22,598 bases of DNA from positions 1 to 22,598 of the forward strand of contig DJXS01000080.1 of NCBI GenBank assembly GCA_002448395.1, written 5' to 3'. The notes beneath the pieces were generated by a model. That model searched no databases. It saw nothing but the letters and a program-made list of their open reading frames with translations, and was not told where the DNA came from. Of the stretch, positions 20,269 through 22,598 are shown one piece after another. The position numbers and the translations under genes are program-made. Numbering within the stretch: the first letter of the stretch is position 1; the number at the start of each line of letters is the position of its first letter. This stretch comes from Lachnospiraceae bacterium UBA6998. GTDB taxonomy: Bacteria; Bacillota; Clostridia; Lachnospirales; Lachnospiraceae.

Positions 20269-22598
20269 ATGAAGAACAAATCTGTAATCGCATTGATGCT
20301 TGCATTTACGATGTGCTTTACTTCCGTTTGCCCTGCACTTGCTGCGGAGAACACAGCAGTGGAGTCGGAAGAAGTGAATGAGAGCAATCCGGAGGAAGTG
20401 TCTGAGGAGAATGCTGCTCCTGCAGAGGAAACAGCTTCCGTCACGCAGGAGGCTGCCGAAGCTGATGAGGAAATGAATGATGCGTCCTCTGACAAGCAGG
20501 AAGAGCCTGTCGAGGTTGAAGAGGCGGCAGATGTCACAGAGCAGAACACAGGTGTAACCGCAGATGCTGCCGAGGAGAATGAGGACATCTATGACGAAGC
20601 CGCGGATACCGCTGTGGCTGAGGCAGCTACGGAGGAATACTCGAAGAAAGCGGGCGAAGCGGCTGCAGAACCGGAGTTTGCGCCTGTCTCGGGTAATGAA
20701 GAGGGGCAGACCGTAGTCCCCGGAAACAGCGGGGATGATAGTCCGGAAGATCTCTTCGAAAAATATATGAGTGTCGAGTTCGGTCTTTCCGATAATAGTT
20801 CAATGAGAAAATCCAAGAAGATCACCGGTACAAGGCTCGAGGGGAACGATCTTGCGGTTTACCAGGAAGTGGCAAAAGAGCTTCCTGCCATTGCAGAAGG
20901 TGAACGCGCATCAACAGTGTTTGAACTCACGCCGGAAGTTTTTGGATATGAAAAGACGGAATGGACAGCGGAGGAACTCGGCGTGGCTTCAATCTATGAA
21001 GCAGATGGAACAGTTTCAAAGCAAGCCAGTGCTGCTGCTTTAGCGAAGACAGCTTATGATCTGGACAAAGTGACGACTGCTCTTTTGGCAGACTTTCCTT
21101 TCGAATTGTACTGGTTTGATAAGACAGCCGGCTGCAGTGCACCCTATTCTTGGTATACCAACTTTGTGGATGGAGAGTATGTATATGGTATAACTAATAT
21201 TTCCATCAGGTTTAGCGTCGCAGGGGAATTCTCCGGCTCGGATGCGTATACTGTGAAAACGGATATCGGGCAGTCGCTTCAGGACGCTGTAAACAACGTA
21301 AACACTATTATTGAACAGTACAGCGGTGCCTCTGATGAAGACAAACTTCTCAGCTATAAAGAAGAGATCTGTGAACGTGTATCTTACAATGTTGATGCAG
21401 CAGCCGGAAATTTCGATTTCAATTATGGAAATCCCTGGCAGCTGCTTTGGGTCTTTGATAATGATGTAGAAACGAAAGTTGTTTGTGAAGGATATTCAAA
21501 GGCATTTAAGTATCTGTGTGACCGGTCATCCTTCGACAGTAATATTACATGCATTCTGGTAACAGGTACAATGGCCGGAGGAACTGGTGCCGGCGGCCAT
21601 ATGTGGAATATCGTCAAGTTAGGAGATGGATTAAACTATCTGGCGGATGTGACAAACTGTGATGACGGGTCAGTCGGTTCTCCGGATAAACTGTTTTTGG
21701 TGAGAACAGAGGACCTTGACACTAACGGCGAAATTGAAACAGGATACACCTTCCATTTTGACGGCAGCTCTGTTGCCTATTCATATGATGAGGATACGCT
21801 GAATTATTACAACCAGAACGAAATATCGCTCGGCGAGCTGCAGCATGTTCACGATCTGATTAAGACGGAAGCAAAAGATGCAACCTGTACAGAGGCCGGA
21901 AACATCGAGTACTGGACCTGCAGTGAGTGTGAAAAGCTGTTCAGCGATGAAGAAGGAACGACTGAGATCACGGCAGCAGATACAGTAGTGCCTGCAAAAG
22001 GTCATTCTCTTGAGAAGACCGAAGCGAAGGAAGCAACCTGCACCGAAGCCGGTAATACCGAGTACTGGACCTGCAGCGTATGCAACAAGCTGTTCGGTGA
22101 TGATCAGGGAACAACAGAGATCATGGCAGCGGATACAGTAGTAGCCGCGAAGGGCCATTCTCTTGAGAAGACCGAAGCGAAGGATGCAACCTGCACCGAG
22201 GCCGGCAATACCGAGTACTGGACCTGCAGTGAGTGCAAAAAACTGTTCGGTGATGATCAGGGAACAAGAGAGATCACAGCAGCAGATACAGTAGTAGCTG
22301 CGACGGGTCACGACTGGGGCGAGTGGACTGTTGTAAAGGAAGCAACAGAGGAAGAGGAAGGCCTTGAGGAAAGGACCTGCAGCAATGACAACAGCCACCG
22401 GGAAGAGAGAACAATCACTAAGCTGAACCATGTACATGATCTGGTCAAGATAGATGCAGTGGACGCGACGTGTACCGAGGCCGGTAATACCGAGTACTGG
22501 ATCTGCATCGAGTGCAAAAAGCTGTTCGGTGATGGAGCAGGAACAACAGAAATCACGGCAGAAGATACAGTAATAGCGGCAAAGGGCCATTCTCTTGA
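20269..22598 (+). CDS. Secreted transglutaminase-like surface protein with CxxC repeats, partial
   Basis: Open to the window end, 776 residues seen. ATG 20269 is preferred because AAAGGGG lies eight bases upstream; in-frame ATGs at 20263 and 20248 are alternatives. A signal peptide (residues 1-25, ending CPALA) leads into an acidic, Glu/Ala-rich, probably disordered region to about 165. A transglutaminase-like core follows with the triad C406 (VCEGYSKAF), H444 (AGGHMWNIVKL) and D460 (YLADVTNCD). From about 526 come 51-residue repeats with H-x-L...ATCTEAGN-EYW-C-x2-C, at His 528, 579, 630, 681 (a variant, GHDWGEWTVV), 723 and 774. The fold could be a protease, peptidoglycan-related enzyme or cross-linker; the repeats probably serve as a stalk or zinc-binding modules. 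Any wall anchor would lie beyond the window. Confidence 0.85.
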   Translation, partial: MKNKSVIALMLAFTMCFTSVCPALAAENTAVESEEVNESNPEEVSEENAAPAEETASVTQEAAEADEEMNDASSDKQEEPVEVEEAADVTEQNTGVTADAAEENEDIYDEAADTAVAEAATEEYSKKAGEAAAEPEFAPVSGNEEGQTVVPGNSGDDSPEDLFEKYMSVEFGLSDNSSMRKSKKITGTRLEGNDLAVYQEVAKELPAIAEGERASTVFELTPEVFGYEKTEWTAEELGVASIYEADGTVSKQASAAALAKTAYDLDKVTTALLADFPFELYWFDKTAGCSAPYSWYTNFVDGEYVYGITNISIRFSVAGEFSGSDAYTVKTDIGQSLQDAVNNVNTIIEQYSGASDEDKLLSYKEEICERVSYNVDAAAGNFDFNYGNPWQLLWVFDNDVETKVVCEGYSKAFKYLCDRSSFDSNITCILVTGTMAGGTGAGGHMWNIVKLGDGLNYLADVTNCDDGSVGSPDKLFLVRTEDLDTNGEIETGYTFHFDGSSVAYSYDEDTLNYYNQNEISLGELQHVHDLIKTEAKDATCTEAGNIEYWTCSECEKLFSDEEGTTEITAADTVVPAKGHSLEKTEAKEATCTEAGNTEYWTCSVCNKLFGDDQGTTEIMAADTVVAAKGHSLEKTEAKDATCTEAGNTEYWTCSECKKLFGDDQGTREITAADTVVAATGHDWGEWTVVKEATEEEEGLEERTCSNDNSHREERTITKLNHVHDLVKIDAVDATCTEAGNTEYWICIECKKLFGDGAGTTEITAEDTVIAAKGHSL

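Overview
The window looks like a chromosomal segment of a Gram-positive, anaerobic, gut-type Clostridia, most like Lachnospiraceae. The evidence is a YesM/YesN-type sugar sensor system beside a CUT2 sugar ABC transporter, a clostridial flavodiiron protein (FprA), DUF3048 and DUF4097-like exported proteins, an Rrf2 regulator beside metY-cysK, consensus sigma-A promoters with strong AGGAGG-type ribosome sites, and a transglutaminase-like surface protein with CxxC repeats of a kind I associate with Lachnospiraceae. Taxonomy is inferred from gene content only.

Layout. 1-597: 3' end of mglC and its terminator. 598-1170: no gene; an array of six ~33-nt palindromic units at ~63-nt spacing, then a GC-rich palindrome with a possible promoter. 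1171-7172: a plus-strand operon of a small membrane protein, a YesN-type regulator, a YesM-type kinase, a membrane-anchored sugar-binding-like protein and an MglB-like lipoprotein. It looks like a galactose-type sensing module serving the mgl transporter just upstream. 7323-8459 and 8689-9618: two exported proteins (DUF3048, DUF4097-like), each with its own promoter; the second has six copies of a 15-bp repeat in its leader. 9759-10916: fprA (O2/NO detoxification) with a strong terminator. 10917-11639: no gene; a T/G-rich tract, a 22-bp palindrome, an AT-rich stretch and three 71-bp hairpin repeats with a compensatory base change. 11640-12920 (minus): a CLC-type anion transporter with motifs pointing to the fluoride branch. 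13082-13678: a PsiE-family membrane protein.

13762-16890 is a sulfur-amino-acid locus: metY then cysK on the minus strand, and a divergent Rrf2 regulator on the plus strand. The ~290-nt metY leader is the most unusual part of the window. It has a perfect-consensus promoter overlapped by an inverted repeat, a 41-codon leader ORF rich in Met and Cys, and four CCCGGG segments that can pair in mutually exclusive ways (1:2, 2:3, 3:4), where 2:3 is an intrinsic terminator. This looks like leader-peptide transcription attenuation combined with repressor control.

16894-17757 (minus): patatin-like phospholipase. 17938-19650: four-TM protein of unknown function. 19651-20268: no gene; a second, better preserved array (seven units) of the same palindromic repeat family seen near the start. 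20269-end: partial secreted transglutaminase-like protein with 51-residue CxxC repeats, cut by the window end.
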